DNA from: DASZPL01 sp035550315
GTDB lineage: Bacteria; Actinomycetota; Actinomycetes; JAFAQI01
Length of the DNA stretch: 64,000 nucleotides
Reading direction: 5' to 3'
Assembly: GCA_035550315.1 (NCBI GenBank)
Contig: DASZPL010000139.1
Coordinates: forward strand, 30,287-94,286
How positions within the stretch are numbered: the stretch's first letter is position 1; each line of letters opens with the position of its first letter. Under the pieces are notes generated by a model. The model did not search any database and was not told where the DNA came from. It saw only the letters and a program-made list of their open reading frames with translations. Shown here piece after piece: positions 16,614 to 24,591 of this stretch. The translations under genes and the position numbers were made by a program.

Positions 16614-17177
16614 TCACGGTGCGGCCCGCGGCGCAACCGGTGCCGGGCCCTCGGCGACGTCGAGCAGCGCCGCGGTCACCGCCTTCGGCGGCATCTCCGC
16701 GAGCGAGAGGAAGGTCTCGGTGCGCTGCAGTCCCTCGATCTGCCACACCTGCTCGAGCAACAGTTGCCGCAGGTGGGCGTGGTCGCGAACCCGCACCTTC
16801 GCGAGCATGTCGATCGAGCCGGTGATCACGATGATGTCCTCAACCTCTGGCAGCTCCCGCAGCGCCGCCATGATCGGCGCCTGCTCGGCACCCTGGACGG
16901 CGCTGACCGCGAGGTAGCAGGTGACGTAGCCGAGCACCGCCCAGTCGACGGTCACGGCGTAGCCGCGGATCACGCCGGAGCGCTCCAGCCGTGCGATCCG
17001 CTCGCCGATGGCGGGCGGCGACATCCGCAGCTCGCGGGCCAGTCGGCGCTGGGAGATCCGCGCATCGGCCGACAGCAGCGCGAGTAGCCGGCGGTCGACG
17101 GCATCGATCTCGACCGCTGGAGCGGCCGGCGCGGCCACTGCGGCAAGGCCGGACAACGGAGTCGGGGACTTCCTCAT
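16614..17177 (-). CDS. Lrp/AsnC family transcriptional regulator
   Basis: A 187-residue Lrp/AsnC protein. A 20-residue Ala/Pro-rich leader precedes the helix-turn-helix (about 25-72: VDRRLLALLSADARIS, then MSPPAIGERIARLE) and the RAM effector-binding domain (about 85-160) with its VRVRDHAHL strand. Lrp proteins form octamers or dimers and sense amino acids. It is divergent from an aminotransferase-permease operon, and a perfect palindrome at 17234-17250 lies in the shared gap. It most likely activates or represses that operon in response to the amino acid it transports. Confidence 0.93.
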   Translation of the reverse strand: MRKSPTPLSGLAAVAAPAAPAVEIDAVDRRLLALLSADARISQRRLARELRMSPPAIGERIARLERSGVIRGYAVTVDWAVLGYVTCYLAVSAVQGAEQAPIMAALRELPEVEDIIVITGSIDMLAKVRVRDHAHLRQLLLEQVWQIEGLQRTETFLSLAEMPPKAVTAALLDVAEGPAPVAPRAAP

Positions 17178-17233
17178 TGGAAGCTCAGCCCCCCTTCTCG
17201 CTTGTCACATAGCATCGAGATTCGTAGAGTACC

Positions 17234-17250
17234 TCGCACATGATGTGCGA
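17234..17250. promoter_or_regulatory. 17-bp perfect palindrome between Lrp and aminotransferase genes
   Basis: TCGCACATGATGTGCGA has 8-bp arms and a one-base centre, 21 bp before the TTG start at 17272. A wider dyad, GATTCG (17219-17224) and CGAATC (17248-17253), overlaps it. Placement in the divergent gap makes it the prime binding site for the Lrp-type regulator. Confidence 0.65.
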
Positions 17251-17271
17251 ATCGCGGGTTGGAGCCTTCAC

Positions 17272-18528
17272 TTGACCAATCCGGCCTTGGCCGATCCGGC
17301 GCCCGTGGCGCCGGTCGACCCGACCGCGTTGCTGGTCGACCCGACGCTGTGGCCGGAGCGGTTCGCGCGCCGCGCCAGCCGCGGTGGCGACGAGCTCACC
17401 GCGATCCTGTCGCTGGCCGCAGCCACGGACGTGATCACCTTCTCCGGCGGCTTTCCGGCGCCGGAGACCTTCCCGGTGGACGTCGTACGACAGCTCACCG
17501 AAGAGCTGCTCGCCGGCGACGCCGCGCTCGCGCTGCAGTACTCCCCGACCGAGGGCCTGCCGTTCGCGCGGGAAGCGATCACGCAGATGCTCGCGGACGG
17601 GCAGGGCCAGCGCCCCGAGGACGTCCTGGTCACCAGCGGCGGCATCGAGGCGTTGCAGCTGCTGGCACGCACGTTTGTGGAGCCGCGTGACCAGGTGCTG
17701 GTCGAGTCGCCGACCTACCTTGGCGCGATCATGGCGTTCAGCGGCTTCGAGGCCGACGTGCTCGGCATCGGCATGGACGAGGGCGGTCTGCGCGTCGACG
17801 AGCTGGAGGCGACGCTCGCGACCGGCCGGCGCCCCAAGCTGCTCTACGTCATCCCGGACCACCAGAACCCGACCGGACTCAGCCTCGCCGCCGACCGCCG
17901 CGCCGCGCTGGTCGAGGTCTGCCGGCGCTATGGCGTCCTCGTCGTCGAGGACGTCGCCTACCGCGAGCTCGGCTTCGACGGTCAGGCGGCACCCAGCCTG
18001 TGGTCGCTGGGCCCGGACGTGGTCGTGCAGATCGGCACGTTTTCGAAGGTCTTCATGCCCGGCGTGCGACTGGGTTGGGCGGTCGGTCCGGCGCCGGTCG
18101 TCAACGCGATGACGGCGGCCAAGCAAAACTCCGACCAATGCGCCGGCGCACTCGGCCAGATGCTGATGGCGAAGTACGTCGGGAGCGGCGGGCTGGCCCG
18201 CAACCTGGTCGGCGCCCGCGCGCTCTACCAGTCGCGGGCGAAGGCGATGACCGACGCGCTGGCCGCACACATGCCCAGCACCGTCCGCTGGACGCAGCCG
18301 CGGGGCGGCTTCTTCGTCTGGCTGACCGCGGCGGCCGACGTCGACGCCCGCGAACTCGTGGCGCCGGCCGCCCGGCTGGGTGTCGCGTACGTGCCGGGCG
18401 CGCCGTTCTTCGCCGACGCCCAGGGCGACAACTGTTTCCGGCTGTCCTACAGCCGAGCCACCGAGACCGATATCGCCGAAGGCATCCGCCGACTCGGCGT
18501 CCTGCTCACTCCCGGAAGCGCGGCATGA
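17272..18528 (+). CDS. PLP-dependent aminotransferase, class I/II (LysN/MocR-like fold)
   Basis: A 418-residue fold-type I aminotransferase related to 2-aminoadipate and aromatic/branched aminotransferases. It shows FSGGFPAPETFP (about 60-71), VTSGGIEALQLL (about 120-131), the DHQNPTG segment (about 196-202) and the PLP lysine in GTFSKVFMPGVRLGW (about 256-270). TTG 17272 is the likely start since GGAG at 17261-17264 is 7 bases upstream; the alternative GTG 17245 lies inside the putative operator. It should convert an amino acid into its 2-oxo acid as the first step of the operon. The stop overlaps the cupin start (ATGA). Confidence 0.9.
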   Translation: MTNPALADPAPVAPVDPTALLVDPTLWPERFARRASRGGDELTAILSLAAATDVITFSGGFPAPETFPVDVVRQLTEELLAGDAALALQYSPTEGLPFAREAITQMLADGQGQRPEDVLVTSGGIEALQLLARTFVEPRDQVLVESPTYLGAIMAFSGFEADVLGIGMDEGGLRVDELEATLATGRRPKLLYVIPDHQNPTGLSLAADRRAALVEVCRRYGVLVVEDVAYRELGFDGQAAPSLWSLGPDVVVQIGTFSKVFMPGVRLGWAVGPAPVVNAMTAAKQNSDQCAGALGQMLMAKYVGSGGLARNLVGARALYQSRAKAMTDALAAHMPSTVRWTQPRGGFFVWLTAAADVDARELVAPAARLGVAYVPGAPFFADAQGDNCFRLSYSRATETDIAEGIRRLGVLLTPGSAA

Positions 18529-18947
18529 CCGACACCACGAACAACGCACATCTGCACTTCAGCACCGAGCCCGGCGGGGTCGCCGAGGCCGACGGGCGCT
18601 ACGTCCGGGTCGACGAGATCGAGTCGGTCGAGTTCGTGCCCGGGCTCGCGTTCCAGCCCGTGCTCGGCGAGCGCTCGCTCGTCAACTTCGTGACCTTCGG
18701 CGAACACACGGAGGCTCCTCGGCACATGCACGCCGAAGAGCAGATCGTCATCGTCCTGGAAGGCGAGTTCGAGTTCGACCTGGACGGCGACGTCCGGACG
18801 ATGCGCGCCGGCGACGTCGCCGTCGTACCGGCCTGGGTGCCGCACGGCGCCTGGACGAAGGACACCACCTGCCGAGAGGTCGACGTCTTCACGCCGCCTC
18901 GTCAGACGCTGCTCGACCACGCCCGGGCCCAGCGGCTGAAGAAGTAA
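18525..18947 (+). CDS. Cupin domain protein
   Basis: A 140-residue single-domain cupin. The two cupin motifs are visible: HMHAEEQIVIVLEGEFEF (about 66-83, with two His and a Glu as metal ligands) and PAWVPHGAW (about 103-111, third His). Such proteins are metal-dependent isomerases, dioxygenases or sensors. It overlaps the aminotransferase stop by 4 bases and is followed 8 bases later by an SDR, so it probably acts on the 2-oxo acid or a downstream intermediate. No signal peptide. Specific reaction unknown. Confidence 0.88.
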   Translation: MTDTTNNAHLHFSTEPGGVAEADGRYVRVDEIESVEFVPGLAFQPVLGERSLVNFVTFGEHTEAPRHMHAEEQIVIVLEGEFEFDLDGDVRTMRAGDVAVVPAWVPHGAWTKDTTCREVDVFTPPRQTLLDHARAQRLKK

Positions 18948-18955
18948 GGAACCTG

Positions 18956-19741
18956 ATGGACCTCGCGCTGTCCGGACGCCGGGCCGTCGTCACCGGCGGC
19001 ACGAAGGGCATCGGCCGCGCGATCGTCGAGGAGCTGCTCGGCGAGGGCGTCGCCGTCGCGTTCTGCGCCCGGCACGACGACGAGGTGAAGACCGCGCAGA
19101 CGGAGCTCGAAGCCATCGCCGAGCCGACGGTCGCCGGCTGGGTGACGGACGTGACCGACCCGGCCGCGGTCGACCGGTTCATCGCCGAGGCCGCAAGCGC
19201 GCTGGGCGGCATCGACATCCTGGTGAATAACGCCGGCGCCGCACATCCCGGAACCTTCGAGACGTTGACCGACGCCGATTGGCAAGGCGACCTGGACGTC
19301 AAGCTGTTCTCACAGATCCGCTGCACCCGGGCCGCGCTCTCGCACCTGCGGGACAGCTCGTCACCGCGCGTCATCAACATCAACGCGGTCTACGCGAAGT
19401 ACCCCGACCCGAACTTCTTCGCCACCACGGTCAACCGCGCCGCCTGCCTGAACCTCACCAAGGCGCTGGCGCAGCAGTACGGCCCGGATCGAATTCTGGT
19501 CAACAGCGTCAATATCGGCTTCGTCGTCACACCCCAGTGGAAGAACATTCGCGCGCGCCGCGCGCCAGAATCGACCGCTGACGAGTTCTTTGGTGCACTT
19601 GCGGCGGCGGAGGTGCCGCTAGGTCGGTTCGGCACCGTCGAGGAGGTGTCCGGGCTGGTGACATTCCTTGCTAGCGACCGCGCGAGCTACATCACGGGCG
19701 CCAGCATCGACGTCGCAGGAGGCATGGGCAAGTACGTGTAA
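18956..19741 (+). CDS. SDR-fold protein lacking the usual catalytic Tyr/Lys
   Basis: A 261-residue Rossmann-fold SDR protein. The cofactor motif TGGTKGIGRAI (about 13-23) and NNAG (about 90) are intact, but the catalytic region reads ININAVYAKYP ... FFATTVNRAACLNLTKA, where Ser, Tyr and Lys of the SDR tetrad appear replaced (Asn/Ala, Thr and Arg). This resembles SDR-like groups annotated as lacking a full tetrad. It may bind NAD(P) and catalyse a different reaction or act structurally. ATG 18956 has AAGGA upstream. It lies between the cupin and the permease in the Lrp-linked operon. Confidence 0.88.
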   Translation: MDLALSGRRAVVTGGTKGIGRAIVEELLGEGVAVAFCARHDDEVKTAQTELEAIAEPTVAGWVTDVTDPAAVDRFIAEAASALGGIDILVNNAGAAHPGTFETLTDADWQGDLDVKLFSQIRCTRAALSHLRDSSSPRVININAVYAKYPDPNFFATTVNRAACLNLTKALAQQYGPDRILVNSVNIGFVVTPQWKNIRARRAPESTADEFFGALAAAEVPLGRFGTVEEVSGLVTFLASDRASYITGASIDVAGGMGKYV

Positions 19742-19801
19742 CCGCATTGCGCGGCGCCGACCGGCGGCGTCGCAGTGTCCGGAGGGGACGGGCGAACAGC
19801 A

Positions 19802-21301
19802 ATGACAACGTCGGCAGCAACTGTCGAACCAACCGGCGACGACACCGCTGGTACCCAGCTGGCCAAAGGGTCGTTGCGCACTCTGGATGCCGTCGCCATC
19901 AGTATCTCGGTGCTCTCGCCGGGTATGGCGATGGCGCTCAACACCGGTGGCGTCGCCGGGACGGCCGGCGGGTCGACGCCGCTGGCAACCCTGCTCGGCG
20001 GCGTCGGGTGCCTAGCACTCGCGTTCGTCGTCATCGGCTTCACCCGCCGGATGGCAGCGGCTGGCTACGCCTACACCTACGTCAGTCGCAGCGCGGGCAA
20101 GAGCGCCGGCTTCCTGTCAGGCTGGCTCTACTTCGGCGGGTTCGCCTGCTTCGTCCCGATGACGATGGCGGGCGTCGGCTGGTTGACCTGCGACCTGCTG
20201 GACCTCGATCCGAAGTGGTGGTTCGCCTTCTTCCTCGCCGGCATGGCGCTGCTCGTCGTACTGTCCGTCGTCCGAATCAGCGTGACGACAAAGGTGCAGC
20301 TGTTGATCGGCGCCTTCACCATCCTCGTGCTGCTAGCGCTGGACCTCGTCATCACCGGCAAGGGCGGCGTGCACGGCCAGTCAGCCGGGGCGTTCACCTT
20401 CAGCCACACCGCGAGTAACGGCTTCCACGGCGTGTTCTACGGCCTGATCCTCGGCGTCACGTCGTACATCGGGTTCGAGAGCGCCGCCGACTTCGGCGAG
20501 GAGACCGCGAACCCACGGCGTGCCGTCCCGATCGCGGTGTTCGCCGCGGTGATCTTCGCGATCGTCTTGTACGTCTTCACGACGTACGCGGTCACCATCG
20601 GCTACGGCGTGCCGGAGCTCGCCAAGGACCCGTCGGCGTGGGTCTCGGGTGGAATCATCCCGGCCGCCGATCATTACGGCGATCAGCTGCTCGGCAAGCT
20701 CGTCGAGATCGGCGCGTTGCTGTCCGCGTTCGTGGTCTGTGTCGCTTGTGCCACGGCAGGTGCGCGGACGCTGTTCGCCATGGGTCGCGAGGGCGTGCTT
20801 CCCCGCTGGTTCTCACACACCCACCCGCGCTACAAGACCCCGGTCAACGGGACCCTGACGATCGCCGGGGTCGCGACGATCTTCGCCGTGATCGTCGGCT
20901 ACGGCTTCGGCACGCCGACCCTGGGCGGCAACGCGTTCACCGTGTACTACTTCTTCGCCACCATCGGGACGCTCGCCGTCGTACTGGTCTACATCGCGCT
21001 GTGCCTCGGCGGTATCGCGTACTTCCAACGCACGACCGGCAGCAAGTTCAACCCGTTGACCCACGGGCTGATCCCGCTCATCGGCGCGATCATCTTCGGC
21101 GCCGCTTGGTATGGCTCGGTCTACCCGGTGCCGCCGAGCATTCTGAAGGCCACGCCGTACCTCACGGCGGGATGGCTCGTCGTCGGGATCGGCGTCCTGC
21201 TGTGGCTGCGGGCCAACCGGCCCGACTCAGTCGCCCGAGTGGGATCGATCCTCGGCGAGGAGGGCGGCGAACTGGTGGAGGCGCTCGACAGCCCGGCGTG
21301 A
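19802..21301 (+). CDS. APC superfamily amino acid permease
   Basis: A 499-residue integral membrane transporter. About twelve hydrophobic helices are visible; the first contains the APC-type LDAVAISISVLSPGMAMAL (about 28-46), and a later LGVTSYIGFESAADFGEE (about 214-231) matches the consensus amphipathic segment of the family. It should import an amino acid or amine into the cell for the catabolic enzymes encoded around it. ATG 19802 is used; a GTG 27 bases upstream is possible. The stop codon overlaps the first copy of a repeated GTGATCG start-like sequence. Confidence 0.93.
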   Translation: MTTSAATVEPTGDDTAGTQLAKGSLRTLDAVAISISVLSPGMAMALNTGGVAGTAGGSTPLATLLGGVGCLALAFVVIGFTRRMAAAGYAYTYVSRSAGKSAGFLSGWLYFGGFACFVPMTMAGVGWLTCDLLDLDPKWWFAFFLAGMALLVVLSVVRISVTTKVQLLIGAFTILVLLALDLVITGKGGVHGQSAGAFTFSHTASNGFHGVFYGLILGVTSYIGFESAADFGEETANPRRAVPIAVFAAVIFAIVLYVFTTYAVTIGYGVPELAKDPSAWVSGGIIPAADHYGDQLLGKLVEIGALLSAFVVCVACATAGARTLFAMGREGVLPRWFSHTHPRYKTPVNGTLTIAGVATIFAVIVGYGFGTPTLGGNAFTVYYFFATIGTLAVVLVYIALCLGGIAYFQRTTGSKFNPLTHGLIPLIGAIIFGAAWYGSVYPVPPSILKATPYLTAGWLVVGIGVLLWLRANRPDSVARVGSILGEEGGELVEALDSPA

Positions 21302-21316
21302 TCGACGACCACGTCC
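21298..21316 (+). repeat. Direct repeat copy 1 of amidohydrolase gene start
   Basis: GTGATCGACGACCACGTCC here is identical over 19 bases to the start of the real amidohydrolase gene at 21360-21378, 62 bases downstream. Copy 1 forms a GTGA overlap with the permease stop codon. Beyond the 19 bases the sequences differ. Confidence 0.9.
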
Positions 21317-21363
21317 CCGCCCGCTGCCCCCCACCCGCCACCCTGCGGACCTGGGCGCAGTGA
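21298..21363 (+). other. 21-codon leader ORF with duplicated amidohydrolase start
   Basis: GTG 21298 opens a 21-codon reading frame beginning VIDDHVPARC and ending at TGA 21361-21363. It starts in the permease stop (GTGA) and stops in the amidohydrolase start (GTGA), so ribosomes could pass from permease to leader to amidohydrolase by termination-reinitiation. It is either a relic of a small duplication or a coupling leader. Confidence 0.4.
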
Positions 21364-21378
21364 TCGACGACCACGTCC
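21360..21378 (+). repeat. Direct repeat copy 2, true amidohydrolase start
   Basis: Second copy of the 19-base sequence. Here it encodes the N-terminus VIDDHV with the metal-binding D-H-V-H motif completed by the following codon, unlike copy 1 where Pro replaces the second His. Confidence 0.9.
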
Positions 21379-22451
21379 ATCCCTTTGGGTTGGAGTTCAC
21401 GCCGTTTGATCCGGCGGCGCTGACTCTGGACGTCGAGCCGGGAGAGCCGGCGGCGCAGCGTCGCCGCCGGCTCGCGCCGGGTCGGCTGCATCTGCACCTG
21501 CTGCAAGCCCGGCTGGCTCGACTGCTCGGAGTCCATGTCAACGACGCGGTCGCGGCGAGGGACGAGACGGCCCGCGGCGACTGGCCGGGCTGGGTCCGGC
21601 GCTTGTTTGACGACGCCGAGATCACCGGTTTCGTCATGGACGAGGCGGTCGGTGGCACCCCGGGGCCGGTGACCCGTTACGTCGATGTCGCCGGCCGGCC
21701 GTTCTGGTCGCTGGCCCGGATCGACCCGCTGGTCGACGAGCTCATCGGCTCGGGCGCCTCGGCCGCTGAGATCGTCGACGGCGTCGAGACGTTCATGCAA
21801 GCCGCTGCCGACGGCGGCTGCGTCGGGTTCAAGACCATCCTCGCGTATCGCACCGGGCTGGCGGTCGATCCCGAGGTGGACCTCGCGGCGGCACAGCGCT
21901 CGCTCGACTCGGACCTGCCGGTGCGTCGTCGCGCGAAGCCGCTCCGCGACCTCGTGCTGCGTGGCGCGTTCGCCCGGGCCGCCGACCTCAACCTTCCGTT
22001 CCAGGTGCACACCGGATTCGGTGACTCCGAACTTCGGCTCGCCGAGGCCGATCCGTTGCTGCTGGAGGACCTGCTTCGTACGCCGGAGGGCGCGGCGGCG
22101 ACCGTCGTCCTCATTCATGGCTCCTTCCCCTGGCATGCCAGCGCCGCCTACCTCGCCGCCACCAAGCCGAACGTCTGGGTCGAGCTGTCCCTGTCGAACC
22201 TGTTCGCGCCGGTCGGCGTCGCCGACCGGCTGCTCGGCATCCTCGACTTGGCGCCGACCGGACGCGTGTTGCTCGGCAGCGACGGCCACGGCGCGCCGGA
22301 AACTCACTGGTTCGGATGCTCGGTGCTCGCCGACGCGTGGCGTGACGTCGCCGGCCGGCTACTCGATGCCGGCGCCGACGCCGGCTGGGTCACAGCCACC
22401 CGTGACGCAATCTTCGAGAACAACGCCCGCGAGGTCTATCAGCTCAACTGA
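21360..22451 (+). CDS. FluG-N-type amidohydrolase family protein
   Basis: A 363-residue TIM-barrel amidohydrolase. It starts with DDHVHPFG (3-10, metal HxH), has VQVHTGFGDSELR (about 216-228), IHGSFPWHASAAY (about 252-264) and GSDGHGAPETHW (about 305-316, active-site Asp). These motifs match the amidohydrolase half of fungal FluG proteins and the paralogue at 28973-30109, which here is next to a glutamine synthetase-like gene. It closes the Lrp-linked operon. GTG 21360 overlaps the leader ORF stop. Likely acts on an amide, a gamma-glutamyl compound or a carboxylate; the substrate is unknown. Confidence 0.85.
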   Translation: MIDDHVHPFGLEFTPFDPAALTLDVEPGEPAAQRRRRLAPGRLHLHLLQARLARLLGVHVNDAVAARDETARGDWPGWVRRLFDDAEITGFVMDEAVGGTPGPVTRYVDVAGRPFWSLARIDPLVDELIGSGASAAEIVDGVETFMQAAADGGCVGFKTILAYRTGLAVDPEVDLAAAQRSLDSDLPVRRRAKPLRDLVLRGAFARAADLNLPFQVHTGFGDSELRLAEADPLLLEDLLRTPEGAAATVVLIHGSFPWHASAAYLAATKPNVWVELSLSNLFAPVGVADRLLGILDLAPTGRVLLGSDGHGAPETHWFGCSVLADAWRDVAGRLLDAGADAGWVTATRDAIFENNAREVYQLN

Positions 22452-22455
22452 CGTG

Positions 22456-22488
22456 GCGAGCGCCTCGACTCCCTACGGTCCCGCTCGC
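22456..22488. terminator. GC-rich stem at convergent gene ends
   Basis: GCGAGCG (22456-22462) and CGCTCGC (22482-22488) form a 7-bp stem with a 19-base loop across the convergent ends of the amidohydrolase and DUF222-HNH genes. It could serve both strands, but part lies in the HNH coding end and there is no T-tract, so support is modest. Confidence 0.3.
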
Positions 22489-23696
22489 TGCCGGATGACC
22501 TGGTCGATCGTGGTGGAGCGAGGCTGGAGGCAGAGGCCGTTGAGGAATCGTCTGGGCCCGGCGAGGTAGCCGCCATCGGGAAGCTTGACGACGGTGGCAT
22601 CCGTGTAGTGGATCCGGTCGTGGTGCCGCCCACAAAGCAGCACGCCGTTGTCGACCGAGGTGGTCCCGCCGGCGGCCCAGTGGACTCGGTGGTGAACGTC
22701 GGACCAGTTGGCTGGCGCGTCGCAGCCGTACCAGATGCAGTGCCGGTCACGCGCAACGATCGCCCGGACTTGCGCGGCGGTAAACGTGCGGGTCGTGCGG
22801 CCCGAGTCGAGGACCTCGCCTTGCGGCCCGAAGACGATCCGGGCGATCTCGGCATCGCACGTCACGCGCCGCGCCGTCCGAGTGCCGACCACCGCACCGG
22901 AGCCAAGCTCGGCTCCGGGCGCTCCCGGCACACCCGCCACCGTGTCAGGGCGCACGTGGATGCTGACGTGCGGTTTCACCCCGCCGGTGACCGGCAGCTC
23001 ACCCGAGCGCAACGCGAGTTCTGCGATCGTGACGAGGGCATCGGCGCGACGCTGCGCGGCGCTCCGCCGGTCCTCCGGAGTCGGTTTGGAGGCGGCGTGA
23101 ATTGCGGTCATCACCGTCTCTTGACCCAGCGGATGCAACTGCCACTCGCCGACGCCGTTGCCATCGAACGTCGTGGCCGCGTGCAACCGGCGCTGCTCGA
23201 ACGCCGTCGCCTCATCGCGAGCGAACCGCTCCGGCGCGTAGGAGTGAACGATGTGTGCGACCGCGTTGCGCAACTCGGTCGTCGAGCACTGCCGGGCATA
23301 CGCGACGACGTGTGGCTCGGCGGCAGCCATCGCCTCGGGGACGATCTTCGAACGCAGTCCGGCGATCAGGTGCGCGTGCCCGATGGAGACATCGCCGTCC
23401 TCGAGCGCGCTGCGAGTCGCCGGCAGCGCGTCCGCCAGCTCCCGCGCCAGATGCACATCCCGCGCGGCGATCCCTGGGGCGACCCGGGTGGCGGCTCGCA
23501 GCCACGCCTGGGTCGAGCCGTGCGCCGACGCGACCGCACCTCTGCGGTCCAGCACTTCGAGGCGGGCGAGGCGAGCCGCCTCCAGCCGATTGACCTGCCG
23601 AGTGATCTCCGCGATGTCGTCGCACAGCACACCATCAGGCAGCCCGCGCACGTCGACGGCCTGAAGCTCGTCGACCGCCGACCGCAAGTTGCCCAT
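22473..23696 (-). CDS. DUF222 domain HNH endonuclease
   Basis: A 407-residue protein of the actinobacterial DUF222-HNH family (the 13E12-type repeat proteins of mycobacteria). Residues 1-270 are the helical DUF222 domain; the C-terminal HNH module runs from about 325 with CIWYGCDAPANW, VHHRVHWAAGGTTS and LLCGRHHDRIH, where paired Cys bind zinc and the His residues are catalytic. These genes are multicopy in many actinomycete genomes and are thought to be mobile or dispersed, but no flanking repeat is seen here. Biological role unsettled. Confidence 0.93.
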   Translation of the reverse strand: MGNLRSAVDELQAVDVRGLPDGVLCDDIAEITRQVNRLEAARLARLEVLDRRGAVASAHGSTQAWLRAATRVAPGIAARDVHLARELADALPATRSALEDGDVSIGHAHLIAGLRSKIVPEAMAAAEPHVVAYARQCSTTELRNAVAHIVHSYAPERFARDEATAFEQRRLHAATTFDGNGVGEWQLHPLGQETVMTAIHAASKPTPEDRRSAAQRRADALVTIAELALRSGELPVTGGVKPHVSIHVRPDTVAGVPGAPGAELGSGAVVGTRTARRVTCDAEIARIVFGPQGEVLDSGRTTRTFTAAQVRAIVARDRHCIWYGCDAPANWSDVHHRVHWAAGGTTSVDNGVLLCGRHHDRIHYTDATVVKLPDGGYLAGPRRFLNGLCLQPRSTTIDQVIRQRAGP

Positions 23697-23809
23697 GCCG
23701 GCACGCTACGGATCCACTACGGGCGCTCCCCCGTCCGCGGTCGGGTTGTGGACGAAGGCGTCATTTGGTGATCCTGTGGATGCCAGTTCAACCGAGGAGG
23801 CATCTCGAC

Positions 23810-24193
23810 GTGCCCTTGTCGACCGACCGCATCGACGCGATCACGCTGTTCGTCGACGACGTGACCGTCGCCAAGGAGTTCTACGGCAGGGTCTTCGACC
23901 TCGCGGTCCACTTCGAGGACGACGAGTCGGTGGTCTTCAAGCTCGGCAGCACGGTGGTCAACCTGCTCAATGCCACGGCTGCACCGGAGCTGATCGCACC
24001 GGCCGCCGTCGCGCCAAGGTCAACCGGAAGTCGGTTCCAGCTCACTGTGGCGGTCGCCGACGTCGACGCGACGTGCGAACACTTGCGTGCAAACGGCGTC
24101 GAGCTGCTCAACGGCCCGATGGACCGACCGTGGGGACCGCGAACTGCGAGTTTCCAAGATCCGGACGGCCACATCTGGGAGCTCGCCAGCTAG
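23810..24193 (+). CDS. VOC (glyoxalase/bleomycin resistance) family protein
   Basis: A 127-residue vicinal-oxygen-chelate protein with two beta-alpha-beta-beta-beta units. The first starts at DAITLFVDDVTVAKEFYG (about 8-25), and the second contains the FQLTVAVADVDATCEHL segment (about 72-88) and the closing ASFQDPDGHIWELAS (about 113-127) with a metal-ligand Glu. GTG 23810 is chosen because GAGGAGG at 23794-23800 lies 9 bases upstream. It begins a run of four small co-directional genes. The substrate or ligand is unknown. Confidence 0.9.
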   Translation: MPLSTDRIDAITLFVDDVTVAKEFYGRVFDLAVHFEDDESVVFKLGSTVVNLLNATAAPELIAPAAVAPRSTGSRFQLTVAVADVDATCEHLRANGVELLNGPMDRPWGPRTASFQDPDGHIWELAS

Positions 24194-24243
24194 AACCGGG
24201 GTGGCAAGCAGCCGACGCCGGCAACTCGACCTACGGTGTCCGC

Positions 24244-24534
24244 ATGAACGCTGTCGTCAACCGGCTCCGGCTCAATACGACGATCTCCCCGGACGTCTGG
24301 CAACGCGCCGAGACCGAACTGCCGACACTGATGAAGCAGATCGCGGGCTTCGAGACGTTTTACGCGATCGAGGTGTCACCCGACGAGGTGGTGTTGGTCA
24401 TCGTGGCCGACACGGCCGAGACCCTCGACCGGATCGCCACCGAGGTTGGCAACAGCTGGATGCGCGAGCACGTCGCCCCGCATCTCGCCGAGCCACCCAG
24501 CAGGCAGATCGGGCGCATCGTCGCGTCCGGCTAG
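24244..24534 (+). CDS. ABM-like small ferredoxin-fold protein
   Basis: A 96-residue protein that looks like an antibiotic-biosynthesis-monooxygenase or related dimeric alpha/beta barrel: strand NRLRLNTTI, a helix through LPTLMKQIAGFETFYAIEVS (about 26-45), then VVLVIVADTAETLDRIA (about 49-65). No clear catalytic residue is conserved that I can name. ATG 24244 follows the VOC gene by 50 bases and precedes the PaiB-like gene. Small monooxygenase-like or purely structural function; low certainty on specificity. Confidence 0.65.
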   Translation: MNAVVNRLRLNTTISPDVWQRAETELPTLMKQIAGFETFYAIEVSPDEVVLVIVADTAETLDRIATEVGNSWMREHVAPHLAEPPSRQIGRIVASG

Positions 24535-24591
24535 TCGAGCTCGGCTCCGTCGCCGAAAATGCCAGCCCGATGGCGAATCGGCGATGGGAGC

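Noticed and set aside
22473..23696. DUF222-HNH gene as part of an insertion sequence or intein
   Set aside because: No inverted terminal repeats, target duplication or host-gene split is visible around it.
22608..23771. 387-codon plus-strand frame over the DUF222-HNH gene
   Set aside because: Shadow of the HNH gene; no recognised domain or ribosome site.
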